Positions 18,212 to 27,510 are shown, numbered from the stretch's first letter. The stretch: 64,000 nt of DNA from Actinomadura livida (GCF_014648675.1 NZ_BMRO01000007.1:137011-201010), one strand, 5' to 3'. Translations and numbers: made by a program. The notes: generated by a model from the letters alone, not told the origin.

Positions 18212-18349
18212 GGGCAGCCTCCAATCCATCTGCCGCGGACTATTCCGCCGGGAGGCACCGGTAAACGAAAGGGCCAGGTCAGGCCCGGAATGCACGCATT
18301 TGGGCGGCATGTTCAGCCGGTGTCGGTGTCCGGCCGTACAGTGGTGCCC

Positions 18350-18688
18350 ATGTCGCGGCGGCGTTTCGATCAGGCCATGCAGGTCATGCGGAAGACGGAC
18401 CCCCAGGCACGGGAGGGCGCGTTCGACTTCCTGCGCGAGCACGCCGACGCCTACGCGGGCGAGCTGATCGGGGAGTTCGCGGCGGAGGCGGACGACGAGC
18501 TGCGCTGCCTGCTGCTGGAACTCATCGCCGAGGCCCGCGCCCCGGAGGCGCTGGGCGTGTTCCGCGACCAGCTGGAGAGCCCCGACGAGGCCCTGCATTT
18601 CTGGGCGGTCCGCGGCCTGGAGATGCTCGACAGCCGCGAGGCGGAGCAGGTGCTGGAGCGGGCGCGCGAGGACGGCTGGATCGCCTGA
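18350..18688 (+). CDS. HEAT-repeat protein
   Basis: 112-residue all-helical protein with two to three HEAT-like helix pairs: QAREGAFDFLREHADAYAGE, ELRCLLLELIAEARAPEAL and EALHFWAVRGLEMLDSREA. The proteins serve as protein-binding scaffolds, and no enzymatic motif is present. It is divergent from fmdB with a 138-base gap, and the ATG at 18350 is in register with the strong G/C third-position bias. Partner unknown. Confidence 0.75.
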   Translation: MSRRRFDQAMQVMRKTDPQAREGAFDFLREHADAYAGELIGEFAAEADDELRCLLLELIAEARAPEALGVFRDQLESPDEALHFWAVRGLEMLDSREAEQVLERAREDGWIA

Positions 18689-18732
18689 CGCGCGAGGGCA
18701 TCGTCAGCCCGGCGTGCGGGCCCGCGTACGGT

Positions 18733-18778
18733 CGCTCGCCCGGCCGGTCCGGGGCGGGCCGGAGCGGCCGGGCGAGCG
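18733..18778. terminator. Strong bidirectional hairpin terminator
   Basis: A perfect 14-bp stem CGCTCGCCCGGCCG (18733-18746) with its complement (18765-18778) lies between the convergent HEAT and pectate lyase genes. Confidence 0.75.
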
Positions 18779-18813
18779 GGTCGTGCGGAAGGTTCGCGTG
18801 ATCGGGTGGGAGC

Positions 18814-20370
18814 TCAGCCGGCGTAGGTCTCGAACTCGGCGACCCGCGGGGTGCCGGACGAGCCGGTGATCTCGAAGGTGATCTTGCGCAGGGTGGTCCG
18901 CGGGATGGCGATGGCGCCCGCCCCGCTGCCGGAGGCCAGCACCGTGCCCGAATCGTGGTCGAGGACGCGCCACGAGCCGATGTTGCCCGCCGAGCCCGAC
19001 GCCTCCCGGATGTTGATCGAGGAGAGCGTGGTGGCGGAGCCCCACTTGATCGAGATGGCGCCGGTGGAGCCGGCCGGTGACCAGTAGGTGCCCATGTCGC
19101 CGTCGCGGACGTTGCCGTAGCTCGTCCCGGAGGCCTTGCTGGAGCCGTCGGAGCCCGCCCCGATGCTCAGGTTGGTGCCGCCCGGCACCGTCGGCGTCGG
19201 CGTCGGCGTGGGGGTGGGGTCGGGGTCGGTCGGGGTCGGCGTCGGTGTCTGCGTGGGCGTCTGCGGCGTGCAGTTGCCGTCCGACACGCGCAGGCCCTTG
19301 CCGGCGCCCGCCGTCCGGCTCACGACGTCCGGCACGCAGTCCGCCCTGTCCAGGCTGTAGGAGTAGGGGATGCCGACGCTGGTGTTGGACCGCGGGTTCG
19401 GGCCCGCGGGCTGGTTGTCGTCGCCCGGGCTCGACCAGGTCACGTTGTCGAAGATGTTGCCGTTGACCTGCCAGTACCCGGCCTGGTCGGTGTAGAAGGT
19501 GCCGAGGACGTCCTTGGAGTCCTCGAAGTAGTTGTTGTCGACCCTCGCCTGCGCCCCGGCCCTGGAGTTGATGCCGGACTCCCTGATGTTCCGGAAGTGG
19601 CTGTTGTAGATGTGGGCCGTGCCGCCGCGCAGCAGCGGCGTGCGGGAGTCGATGTTCTCGTACAGGTTGTGGTGGTACGTGATGAACCCGTTCGACAGGT
19701 CGCTCTCGCTGCTGCCGACCAGGCCACCGCGGCCGGAGTTGCGCAGGACGCTGTAGGACAGGGTCACGTAGCGGGTGTTGTTCTTCATGTCGAAGAGGCC
19801 GTCGAAGCCCTCGTCCTCACCACCGGACGCCTCCAGCGTGGCGTGGTCCACCCAGACGTTGCGGACGTCGCTCTCCATGCCGATGGCGTCCCCGCCGTTC
19901 GACGTGGGCGAGCCGGACTTCTTGACGTTCCGGACGGTCACGTTCTGGATGATGATGTTGCTGGCCTCGCGGATGTGGATGCCGACCTGGTCGAAGACGG
20001 CTCCGCTCCCGACCCCGATGAGCGTCACATTGCTGATCTGCTTGAGCTCGATCACGCCGTCGGCGGTGTTGCAGCTGCCGCCCGAGACCTTGCTCGTGTT
20101 GCCGTGGTTGACGGTCCCCTCCACCTCGATGGTGATCGGGGTGCTGCTGCTTGCCCGGCCGCACAGGGCCGCGTGGATCGCGGTCCCGGTACTGGCGCGG
20201 ACCGTCTGCCCGCCCGCGCCGCCGGTGGTCCCGCCGTTCTGGGTCGCGTAGCCGGTGACGGTACCGGCCGCCGCCGCGACCTGGGGCATCGACAGGACGA
20301 CACCGGCCGTGGCCGCGAGGGCCAGCGACGCCGACGCCGCGGATAGCCGCAGTGCGACTGCTCTTCTCAT
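18814..20370 (-). CDS. Secreted pectate lyase (PL1) with C-terminal discoidin-like domain
   Basis: 518-residue secreted polysaccharide lyase. It has a signal peptide (about 1-35), a right-handed beta-helix of PL1 type with the VWVDHATLEAS calcium-site region and the conserved RTPLLRGG turn, a Thr/Pro linker (about 375-400), and a C-terminal F5/8 type-C-like beta-sandwich (GTSYGNVRDGDMGTYWSP onward) likely to bind sugar. It cleaves polygalacturonate by beta-elimination outside the cell. I use the ATG at 20370 (AAAGGAGAG before it). A GAAAGCGCTTTC operator lies about 190 bases upstream and recurs in front of the sugar transporter. Confidence 0.92.
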   Translation of the reverse strand: MRRAVALRLSAASASLALAATAGVVLSMPQVAAAAGTVTGYATQNGGTTGGAGGQTVRASTGTAIHAALCGRASSSTPITIEVEGTVNHGNTSKVSGGSCNTADGVIELKQISNVTLIGVGSGAVFDQVGIHIREASNIIIQNVTVRNVKKSGSPTSNGGDAIGMESDVRNVWVDHATLEASGGEDEGFDGLFDMKNNTRYVTLSYSVLRNSGRGGLVGSSESDLSNGFITYHHNLYENIDSRTPLLRGGTAHIYNSHFRNIRESGINSRAGAQARVDNNYFEDSKDVLGTFYTDQAGYWQVNGNIFDNVTWSSPGDDNQPAGPNPRSNTSVGIPYSYSLDRADCVPDVVSRTAGAGKGLRVSDGNCTPQTPTQTPTPTPTDPDPTPTPTPTPTVPGGTNLSIGAGSDGSSKASGTSYGNVRDGDMGTYWSPAGSTGAISIKWGSATTLSSINIREASGSAGNIGSWRVLDHDSGTVLASGSGAGAIAIPRTTLRKITFEITGSSGTPRVAEFETYAG

Positions 20371-20562
20371 CCTCGCCTCTCCTTTCGATTCCTGATGATC
20401 ATCCGACCGGTGGCCCGGTCTCATCCCCGAATGGTGTTCCTGAGGGCGCGCGGGGCGGTGAACGGATCTGGAGGTGGGAGCACGGGCGCATGGGATCAGC
20501 CCCTTGTGCGGCGAATTCCGCTGCGGCGGTGCGGCAGCGGACAGGGCGGGGAGCGTGCTTTA

Positions 20563-20574
20563 GAAAGCGCTTTC
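20563..20574. promoter_or_regulatory. LacI-type operator upstream of pectate lyase
   Basis: GAAAGCGCTTTC is a perfect 12-bp palindrome with a central CG, in the style of LacI/CcpA-type operators. It extends by one more pseudo-symmetric base each side. The surrounding gap (20371-20716) holds no gene; it contains the pectate lyase promoter and the tail of the oxidoreductase unit. Confidence 0.6.
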
Positions 20575-20716
20575 ACATAAGGTAGACTGTGACCTCTATC
20601 GCGTCAACGGCTTTCCATTTATTTCACGAGTAACTGCGCGATCTAATTGGCGGGCAGCGTTGAATGAAGCGCTCGGCGTAATGGTCGCCGGCGCCTTTCC
20701 GTGCCCCCCGGCCGGG

Positions 20717-22000
20717 TCAGCCGGCCAGCCGGGTGCCGCCGTCCGTGAGCGGGACGGGGAGGCCGGTCGCCGCCGAGCGGTTCGCGGCCACGCCGACCAG
20801 CACGCCGGCGACGCCCGCGCGGTACCCCGCCTGGCGGGCGAGCGGGTCGTCCGACGGGCCGCGGAACACGTCGTCGAGCAGCAGGGCGTCGCCGCCGCCG
20901 TGCGCGCCCGCGCCCCCCTCGATCGCGATCTCCTCCGGCCGCCGCCAGTGCCGGTGCAGGACGAGCCGCTCCGACGCGCCCTCGGCGTGCTCCTTCCCGG
21001 ACGCGGTCGGGTCGATCGCCGCGTGCGGCGGTGTCCACGCCCGCTCGGTGACGTCCAGCTCCAGCCGGCCGGCGGTGCCGTCGACGACGACCCGGTACCC
21101 CTCGGCGGGCGCGTGGGCGTTGAGGGAGTAGGTGAGCAGCGCGCCGCCCTCGTACCGGACGAGCACGGACATGTTGTCGTCGATGGTCACGCCCTCGCCG
21201 AACACGTCCCGGTCCCGGAGGTAGCCGTCCTCGTGCTCGGCGTCCAGGTAGAGGCGCTTCAGCCGGGGATCGGCGGAAAGGTCCAGCAGGAACGGGTCCG
21301 TACCGAGTTCCGGGGCGTCGAAGGCCCGCGCGGGCCGGCCGGCGAGCCCGCGAGCCCGCGCGTTCCCGGCGCCGTAGAAGCGCAGCGAGGTCTGGGCGTA
21401 GACGGACGCGGCGGCGTCGGCGATCCACCAGTTGACCAGGTCGAAGTGGTGGCTGGCCTTGTGCACCAGCAGCCCGCCGGAGTTCGCCCGGTCCCGGTGC
21501 CAGCGGCGGAAGTAGTCGGCGCCGTGGATGGTGTCGAGCGACCACCCGAAGTGCACCGAGGTGACCTCGCCGATCGCACCGTCCGCGATCACCCGGCGGA
21601 CGGCGCTGTTGCGCGGCGCGTAGCGGTAGTTGAACGTGACGACGAGCCTGCCGGTGCTCCGCTCGGCCGCCGCGGCGATGGCCGCGCAGTCCTCGGCGGT
21701 GGTGCACAGCGGCTTCTCCACCACGACGTCCTTGCCCGCGTCGAGGGCCGCGACCACGTAGCGGGCGTGGGCGGAGTCGACGGTGGCGACCACGACGGCG
21801 TCGGCGGTCTCGATCATCTTCCCGAACTCCTCGGGAGCGAAGCACGGGACGTCCCGGCCGATCAGGTCGAGGTAGTAGCGCAGGCGGGTCCGGTTGGGGT
21901 CGCAGAGCGCGACGATCTCGCCGGTGTCGCGCCACTCGCCGAGCAGCGCGTCGACGTACATCTGCGCCCGGTGGCCGAGCCCGACGAAGGCGTATCGCAT
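20717..22000 (-). CDS. Gfo/Idh/MocA-family oxidoreductase
   Basis: 427-residue NAD(P)-dependent sugar-type dehydrogenase. The Rossmann start is FVGLGHRAQMY. The EKPL motif with the conserved Lys is near residue 95, and the catalytic His region is HKASHHFDLVNWW (about 183-195). The C-terminal alpha/beta domain has an unusually long insert with Arg/Asp-rich loops. It is the last gene of the transporter cluster, but a perfect hairpin separates it from the binding-protein gene. It probably oxidises or epimerises the imported sugar or sugar acid. The specific substrate is not evident. Confidence 0.88.
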   Translation of the reverse strand: MRYAFVGLGHRAQMYVDALLGEWRDTGEIVALCDPNRTRLRYYLDLIGRDVPCFAPEEFGKMIETADAVVVATVDSAHARYVVAALDAGKDVVVEKPLCTTAEDCAAIAAAAERSTGRLVVTFNYRYAPRNSAVRRVIADGAIGEVTSVHFGWSLDTIHGADYFRRWHRDRANSGGLLVHKASHHFDLVNWWIADAAASVYAQTSLRFYGAGNARARGLAGRPARAFDAPELGTDPFLLDLSADPRLKRLYLDAEHEDGYLRDRDVFGEGVTIDDNMSVLVRYEGGALLTYSLNAHAPAEGYRVVVDGTAGRLELDVTERAWTPPHAAIDPTASGKEHAEGASERLVLHRHWRRPEEIAIEGGAGAHGGGDALLLDDVFRGPSDDPLARQAGYRAGVAGVLVGVAANRSAATGLPVPLTDGGTRLAG

Positions 22001-22059
22001 GATGCGGGAACTCCAGGATCAGGGGCGCCCATCGGAACAGGGGCGGGCGGGGGTGGGGG

Positions 22060-22096
22060 AGCCGTGCGGCCCGGCCGTTTCACGGGCCGCACGGCT
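22060..22096 (-). terminator. Intra-cluster hairpin terminator
   Basis: Perfect 14-bp stem (22060-22073 with 22083-22096) and 9-base loop, 28 bases past the stop of the binding-protein gene and 60 bases before the oxidoreductase start. It should reduce read-through, so the oxidoreductase may be expressed at a lower level or from its own promoter. Confidence 0.7.
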
Positions 22097-22124
22097 CGTC
22101 GGGGTTACCGGAGCGCCGGGGGTG

Positions 22125-23384
22125 TCACGGGGACAGCGCGTTGTTGGCCTCGGTCAGGAAGGTCTTGGCGGCCTCGTCGGGCTTCGCCTTGCCGAACAGG
22201 ACCGAGTCCGTGGCGCGCTTCAGGATGTCCTCCATCTCCATCGCGCCCTTCGGCGGGACGACGATCGGGCTGAGGTCGCTCTTGATCGAGTCCATGAAGG
22301 CCAGGACCTTCTGGTCGGCCGGCGACAGCTTGTCCTTGATCGCGGTGACGACCGCGGAGTTGGTGGGCAGGCCGCGGTCGCTGAGCAGGATCGCGCCGGC
22401 GGCCGGGTCGTTGACCAGGAAGTCGACGAACCTCTGCGCCGCGGCGGCCTCCTCGCTCTTCGCCGAGATCGTGTAGTACATCGCCGGCTGCAGGAACATG
22501 CCCGAGCCGGTGGCGCCCGGCGACTTCGGCATCCGCAGCAGGCTCAGCTCCTGGCCGGAGCCCTTGGTCAGCGCGTCGAGCTGGTTGCTCCACCAGCTCC
22601 CGAACGCGCTCTTGTTGGTGGCGAGCAGCGCCTGGTCGACCTTGGTGCCGGTCTCCAGCATCTCGGCGGCGCCCGGCCCGGCCTTGCTGTCGATGATCTT
22701 CTGCAGCAGGGCCCACCAGTCCTTGATGGTCTGCTCGGTCAGCGCGACCTTGCCGCCGGCGTAGAACTGCTCACCGCGCTGCGCGGCGAAGATCTGCAGG
22801 AACGCGGGGTTCTCGTTGTACTCGGTGCCCCAGATCTCGCCGCCGCTCTCCTCGGTCACCTTCTGGGCCGTGGCGATGTAGTCGTCCCAGGTCCACGTCT
22901 TGTCGTCCGGGAGCTTCTGGCCGTGCTCCTCCAGCGTCTTCTCGTTGACGATCATCGGGAAGGCGTTGACGCCGGTGGGGATCGCGAACTGCGTGCCGTC
23001 GACCTGCCCGGCCTTGAGGACCTCCTGGTCGAGGCCGGCGGTGTCGACCTTCCCGGCCGTGTCGGCGAGGATGCCGCGGTTCGCGAACTCCGCCAGGCCG
23101 CGGATCTCGATCGACATGACGTCCGGGGCCTCCCCGGCCGCGGTCTTGGTGGCGAGCTTCTCGTAGTAGCTGTCCCAGTCGGAGAAGTCGCCCTCGACGT
23201 CGATCTCGGGGTTCTTCTTCTCGAACTCGGCGATGGCCGCCTCGGTCAGCTTCTGCCGCGAGTCGTTGCCCCAGTAGGAGAAGACGACCTTCGTCTTGCC
23301 GCCGGACCCGTCGTCGCCGCCTCCGCACGCGGTGGCCGACACCGCGAGGAGGGTGGCGGCCGCGGCCGCCAGAATGCGCTTCAT
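22125..23384 (-). CDS. Sugar ABC transporter substrate-binding lipoprotein (CUT1)
   Basis: 419-residue extracellular solute-binding protein of family 1 (MalE/UgpB-like). It has a lipoprotein signal with Cys20 (SATAC). The mature part starts with VVFSYWGNDSRQKLTEAAIAEF and has the APDVMSIEIRGLAEFANRG strand-helix typical of carbohydrate binders, with aromatic residues such as DWWALLQ. The ATG at 23384 has GGAGG eight bases before. It is the third gene after two permeases. No ATPase is encoded nearby; CUT1 systems in this group commonly share an MsiK-type ATPase. The ligand is inferred to be a pectin- or plant-cell-wall-derived sugar from its neighbours. Confidence 0.92.
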   Translation of the reverse strand: MKRILAAAAATLLAVSATACGGGDDGSGGKTKVVFSYWGNDSRQKLTEAAIAEFEKKNPEIDVEGDFSDWDSYYEKLATKTAAGEAPDVMSIEIRGLAEFANRGILADTAGKVDTAGLDQEVLKAGQVDGTQFAIPTGVNAFPMIVNEKTLEEHGQKLPDDKTWTWDDYIATAQKVTEESGGEIWGTEYNENPAFLQIFAAQRGEQFYAGGKVALTEQTIKDWWALLQKIIDSKAGPGAAEMLETGTKVDQALLATNKSAFGSWWSNQLDALTKGSGQELSLLRMPKSPGATGSGMFLQPAMYYTISAKSEEAAAAQRFVDFLVNDPAAGAILLSDRGLPTNSAVVTAIKDKLSPADQKVLAFMDSIKSDLSPIVVPPKGAMEMEDILKRATDSVLFGKAKPDEAAKTFLTEANNALSP

Positions 23385-23425
23385 CTGTTGTACCTCCGGG
23401 GGGACAGGGGGGTTGTGGAGGGCCG

Positions 23426-24316
23426 TTACTTGAGGCCGGTGGTCGAGATGCCTCGGACGAGGTATTTCTGGCCGGCCAGGAAGAAGCCGAAGATGGGGCC
23501 GATCGAGACGATCGACATCGCGAACATCGGCCCCCAGGAGGAATCGCCGCTCGTGTCCATGAAATGGCGCAGCGCGACCGGGGCCGTGAGGTTGTCGGAA
23601 TTGGTGAGGTAGAGGTTCTGGGTGAAGAAGTCGTTCCACGTCCAGATGAACGTGAAGATCGCCGTGGTGGCGAGCGCGGGGACGCACAGCGGCATCACCA
23701 CCTGGAGGAACGTGCGGAAGTGCCCCGCGCCGTCGATCGCGGCCGCCTCGTCCAGCTCCCGGGGGAGGGTGCGGATGAACTGCACCATCAGGAAGATGAA
23801 GAACGCGTCGGTGGCCAGGAACTTCGGCACGACGATCGGCCAGATCGTGTTGATCCAGTCGATCTTGTTGAAGGCGATGTACTGCGGCACGACCGTCACG
23901 TGGTGCGGCAGCATGATCGAGACCAGCATGATCGCGAACCAGAGCTTCTTGAACGGGAAGTCCAGCCGCGCGAACGCGTAGGCCGCCAGCGAGCAGGCGA
24001 GCAGGTTGCCGACGACCGCCAGCCCGGTGATCACCGCCGAGTTCCACATGTAGTAGCCGAAGGAGTGCTTGAGCGCGTCCCAGCCGCCGGAGTAGTTCTC
24101 CGCGGTCACCTCGGACGGGACCAGGCCGGGCTCCCGGAAGATCAGCTCCTCCGGCTTGACCGAGCTGGAGAGCATCCAGAGCAGCGGGTAGAGCATGAAC
24201 AGCCCGAACACGATCAGCAGGACGTGCTTGGTCAGCCGCGAGGCGGGACGGAACAGGATCGGCACGCGCCCGCCCGCCGCCGCTCCGCCCGTCGCCCGCT
24301 TACTTGTCGTCGCCAT
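23426..24316 (-). CDS. Sugar ABC transporter permease, MalG-like
   Basis: 296-residue membrane protein with six predicted helices and the binding-protein-dependent permease loop ELDEAAAIDGAGHFRTFLQV, which contacts the ATPase. The C-terminus GQKYLVRGISTTGLK is typical of the MalG half of CUT1 importers. Its start overlaps the upstream permease gene by 17 bases, so the two are co-translated. Confidence 0.93.
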   Translation of the reverse strand: MATTSKRATGGAAAGGRVPILFRPASRLTKHVLLIVFGLFMLYPLLWMLSSSVKPEELIFREPGLVPSEVTAENYSGGWDALKHSFGYYMWNSAVITGLAVVGNLLACSLAAYAFARLDFPFKKLWFAIMLVSIMLPHHVTVVPQYIAFNKIDWINTIWPIVVPKFLATDAFFIFLMVQFIRTLPRELDEAAAIDGAGHFRTFLQVVMPLCVPALATTAIFTFIWTWNDFFTQNLYLTNSDNLTAPVALRHFMDTSGDSSWGPMFAMSIVSIGPIFGFFLAGQKYLVRGISTTGLK

Positions 24317-25298
24317 AGAAGACCCAGAATCGAGACATGAGGAAGTTGACGGCGGTCAGGGCCCCGATGATGAGGAGGAGCACCCACGCCATGGCGGCCG
24401 CGTATCCCATCTCGTAGTTCTTGAAGCCCTTGAGGTAGAGGTAGAGCGTGTAGAAGAGGGTCGAGTCGACCGGTCCGCCGGTGCCGCCGCTGACGACGAA
24501 CGACTGGGTGAACGACTGGAACGACTTGATCACTTCGAGCACGGCGTTGAAGAAGATGATCGGCGTGAGCAGCGGCAGCGTGATCGAGCGGAACTGGCGG
24601 ATCCGCCCGGCCCCGTCGACCCGCGCCGCCTCGTAGAGGTTCTGCGGGATCTGCCGGAGCCCGGCCAGGAAGATCACCATCGGGGCGCCGAACGTCCAGA
24701 CGTGCAGGATGATCAGCGTCCACAGCGCGGTGTCCGGGCTGGTGACCCAGCCCTGGCCTTCGTAGCCGAACCAGCCCAGGAAGGTGTTGACGATCCCGTC
24801 CGTCCCGAAGATCTTGCGCCACAGGATGGAGATCGCCACGCTGCCGCCGAGCAGCGAGGGCAGGTAGAACATCGAGCGGTAGAACGACAGCCCGCGCAGC
24901 CCCTTGTCCAGCGCCAGCGCCAGCCCTAGGGCGAACGCGAGCTGGAGCGGGACCGAGACCACCACGTAGACGGTCGTGACCTTGAGCGAGTTGAGGTAGC
25001 GGTCGTCGGCCGTGAACATCGTGTCGTAGTTGTCCAGGCCGACCCACTGCGCCTCGCTCAGCAGGCTGTAGTCGGTGAACGACAGGTACAGCGACGCGAT
25101 CATCGGGCCGAGCGTGATGGCGAACAGGCCGAGGAACCAGGGGGCCAGGAACAGGTAGGCGGTCCACGCCTGCGCGCGGGCGCGGGAACTCTTCTTGCGG
25201 CGTCCGGGCGGGCGGTCGCCCGTCTCCACGCGGGAGGACGTGACCGGCGGCTCGGCCGTCTCCGTCGCCGGGCCGGCCGCGGCGGGCCTAAGCGTCAT
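24300..25298 (-). CDS. Sugar ABC transporter permease, MalF-like
   Basis: 332-residue inner-membrane permease and first gene of the importer operon. It has a basic cytoplasmic N-terminus (GRRKKSSRARAQAW), six predicted helices and the EAA loop NLYEAARVDGAGRIRQF. The ATG at 25298 is preferred over the GTG just before it because AAGGG lies six bases upstream. Two putative operators of different type precede it (25331 and 25485), so it is probably controlled by one or two LacI-family repressors. Confidence 0.93.
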   Translation of the reverse strand: MTLRPAAAGPATETAEPPVTSSRVETGDRPPGRRKKSSRARAQAWTAYLFLAPWFLGLFAITLGPMIASLYLSFTDYSLLSEAQWVGLDNYDTMFTADDRYLNSLKVTTVYVVVSVPLQLAFALGLALALDKGLRGLSFYRSMFYLPSLLGGSVAISILWRKIFGTDGIVNTFLGWFGYEGQGWVTSPDTALWTLIILHVWTFGAPMVIFLAGLRQIPQNLYEAARVDGAGRIRQFRSITLPLLTPIIFFNAVLEVIKSFQSFTQSFVVSGGTGGPVDSTLFYTLYLYLKGFKNYEMGYAAAMAWVLLLIIGALTAVNFLMSRFWVFYGDDK

Positions 25299-25330
25299 CA
25301 CTCGCCCTTCGGTGGGTCGGAGGGTGTTGA

Positions 25331-25342
25331 GATAGCGCTTTC
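25331..25342. promoter_or_regulatory. Operator upstream of sugar transporter, GCGC type
   Basis: GATAGCGCTTTC differs by one base from the perfect palindrome at the pectate lyase promoter. It lies about 30 bases before the first permease start. It likely binds the same repressor as the 20563 site. Confidence 0.55.
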
Positions 25343-25484
25343 TTAGCGCGCTGGCGGAGATGTCGTCAACCCTTTGCAGTGAGATTCCTCACTGTCCGCG
25401 ATGAGCGGTTTCGTAGTTAGGGCAGGTCAGCGTGGTTTCCGCGGACGGAACGTCGCGATAAGACTCCTGGCCGTGCCGCCTGTT

Positions 25485-25502
25485 ACTACAACCGTTTGCA
25501 GT
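25485..25502. promoter_or_regulatory. LacI operator-like site, CAACCGTTTGC type
   Basis: ACTACAACCGTTTGCAGT pairs at 7 of 9 positions around its central CG. It is nearly the same as the sites next to the lacI-type gene (27511 and 27540). It lies between the galM stop and the transporter promoter. Confidence 0.55.
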
Positions 25503-25506
25503 CGGT

Positions 25507-26532
25507 TCAGGAGACGCCGAAGCGGTACTCGGTGGCCGAGACGTGCGTCGCCCCGGGGCGCAGCACCGCGGACGGGAACGCCGGCCGGTTCGGCGCGTCG
25601 GGGAACCGCTGGGTCTCCAGGCACAGGCCCGCGAACGGGCCGAACGGGGTGGCGGCACCGTCCAGCATGTGCCCGGTGTAGAACTGCACGCCCGGTTCGG
25701 AGGTGGCGACCTCCAGCGAACGGCCGCTGCCAGGATCGGTGACCGTCGCCCGGCCCCGGAGGACGGGGTTCCCGTCGCCCTGGACGCCGGATCCCGCGCC
25801 GGGTCGCGCATCGGAGGGGGCGGTGAAGACGTAGCAGTGGTCGTAGCGGCCGCCGAGCCGCGCGTCCACGCGGGCCGGTTCGGTGAAGTCGAACGGCGTC
25901 CCCGCAACCGGGGCGAGCTCGCCCGTGGGGATCTTCCCCTCGTCCACCGGCAGGTAGTGGCCGGCCTCCAGCATCACCATGTGACCGCGCACGTCACCGC
26001 CGCCCGCCAGGTTGAAGTAGGAGTGGTTGGTCAGGTTGACCACGGTCGGGGCGTCGGTCGTCGCGCGGTACTCCAGCCGGAGCGTGTCGCCGTCCAGCAG
26101 GTACCGGACGCTCGCCGTCAGCTCGCCGGGGTAGCCCTCCTCGCCGTCCGGGCTCACCAGGCTCAGCAGGAGGTCCGCCGGGCCCGCCGGCTCGGCCCGC
26201 CACACCCGCTTGTCGAAGCCGCGGACGCCGCCGTGCAGGCTGTGCGCGCCGTCGTTCGCCGCGAGCCGGTACTCCTTGCCGTCGAGGGTGAACCGGGCGT
26301 GGCCGATGCGGTTGCCGTACCGTCCGACGACCGCGCCGAAGTACCGGCTGCGGTTCAGGTAGTCGTCCACCGAGTCGAGACCGAGCACCACGTTGGTGCC
26401 GTCGGCCACCTCCAGCCGCTGGACGGTCGCACCGAGGGTGAGGACCGCGACGCGCAGCCGTCCGTTGTCCAGCACGTACCGGTCGACCTGCTCGCCTTCC
26501 GGCGTGGCGCCGAAGAGATCGTGACCTGTCAT
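25507..26532 (-). CDS. galM: Aldose 1-epimerase (mutarotase)
   Basis: 341-residue galactose-mutarotase-family protein. Visible hallmarks are GRYGNRIGHARF near the substrate loop, SLHGG with the first catalytic His, NLTNHSYFNLAG with the second His, the DHCYVF segment, and the Glu in the CLETQRFPDAPN strand near the C-terminus. It interconverts alpha and beta sugar anomers in the cytoplasm. Its ATG overlaps the stop of the LacI-type gene (ATGA), so the regulator and enzyme are co-translated. The galM name is by family; the real sugar is not necessarily galactose. Confidence 0.92.
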   Translation of the reverse strand: MTGHDLFGATPEGEQVDRYVLDNGRLRVAVLTLGATVQRLEVADGTNVVLGLDSVDDYLNRSRYFGAVVGRYGNRIGHARFTLDGKEYRLAANDGAHSLHGGVRGFDKRVWRAEPAGPADLLLSLVSPDGEEGYPGELTASVRYLLDGDTLRLEYRATTDAPTVVNLTNHSYFNLAGGGDVRGHMVMLEAGHYLPVDEGKIPTGELAPVAGTPFDFTEPARVDARLGGRYDHCYVFTAPSDARPGAGSGVQGDGNPVLRGRATVTDPGSGRSLEVATSEPGVQFYTGHMLDGAATPFGPFAGLCLETQRFPDAPNRPAFPSAVLRPGATHVSATEYRFGVS

Positions 26533-27497
26533 GGGGGTGGGGATCCTTTCGGGGGAGCGGTGGACTCGCGGACCACCAGGTGGGTCTCCAGGACGGCCGC
26601 CGCGCTCATCGACGTGATGAGCAGATCGACGGCCATGCGCCCGGCGTCGGCCGTGGGCATGGCGACCGTGGTGAGCTTGGGCCGGTACAGGCGCCCGGTG
26701 ATGCTGCCGTCGATGCCGATGACGCTGATGTCGCCGGGGACGCCGACGCCCAGTTCCTCCAGGCCCTCGATGAGCCCGATGGCGACGAGGTCGTTGTAGG
26801 CGAGCACGGCGGTCACGCCCGACGCCGCGACCTGGCCGGCGACGGTGACGCCGCCCTCCTCGGTGGGCGCGTTGGGGCCGATGACGACCGTCTCGACGCC
26901 GGGCATGTCCGTGACGGCCTTGCGGATCTCGCCGCTCGTCCACGAGCCGGACGGCCCCGACACGAGGGCGACGCGCCGGTGGCCCAGCCCGGCGAGGTGC
27001 TCCATCGCCGTGCGGGCACCGCGGGCGACGTCCATGACCACGGTCGTCACCCCGCGCAGCCGCCGGTTGACCAGGACGAACGGGATCGTCTTGACCAGCT
27101 TCTCCAGCGCCTTGTTCGACGACCTTGGGCTGCACAGCACGATGCCGTCGACCTGCTTGGAGAACGCCAGGACGAGTTCCTGCTCCTTGGCGGGATCCTC
27201 GTCGGTGTCGGCGACGAACAGGTGGTAGTCCCGGGCGCGGGCGGCGGCCTGGGCGGCCTTGATCAGCGGGGGGAAGAACGGGTTCGCGAGATCGGCGACG
27301 ATCAGCCCGAGGTTGTTCGTCCGGCCGGTGGTGAGCGACCGGGCCGCCCGGTTGGGCCGGTAGCCGAGCCGCTCCGCCACCGCCAGCACCCGGGTCCGCG
27401 TCTCGGCGTTCACCATGTGCGGCGCGGAGAAGGTCCGCGACACCGTCGACACGTGCACGCCGGACGCGTGCGCGACGTCCCGGATAGTCACTGCCAT
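26529..27497 (-). CDS. LacI-family transcriptional regulator
   Basis: 322-residue repressor. The helix-turn-helix is VTIRDVAHASGVHVSTVSRTFS (3-24), followed by the hinge helix RPNRAARSLTTGRTNNLGL and a periplasmic-binding-protein core (NPFFPPLIKAAQAAARAR, then VLAYNDLVAIGLIEGL and the effector-side GDISVIGIDGS). The ATG at 27497 begins exactly at the family N-terminus. The longer open frame would read through the promoter. It is divergent from the SDR gene, and three similar pseudo-palindromes lie in the 145 bases between, indicating autoregulation. It overlaps galM. Confidence 0.93.
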   Translation of the reverse strand: MAVTIRDVAHASGVHVSTVSRTFSAPHMVNAETRTRVLAVAERLGYRPNRAARSLTTGRTNNLGLIVADLANPFFPPLIKAAQAAARARDYHLFVADTDEDPAKEQELVLAFSKQVDGIVLCSPRSSNKALEKLVKTIPFVLVNRRLRGVTTVVMDVARGARTAMEHLAGLGHRRVALVSGPSGSWTSGEIRKAVTDMPGVETVVIGPNAPTEEGGVTVAGQVAASGVTAVLAYNDLVAIGLIEGLEELGVGVPGDISVIGIDGSITGRLYRPKLTTVAMPTADAGRMAVDLLITSMSAAAVLETHLVVRESTAPPKGSPPP

Positions 27498-27510
27498 GGC
27501 GTCCACCCTA

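Noticed and set aside
19190..19260. Short repeats suggesting a CRISPR or satellite
   Set aside because: They encode the Thr/Pro linker of the pectate lyase; no spacer-repeat structure.
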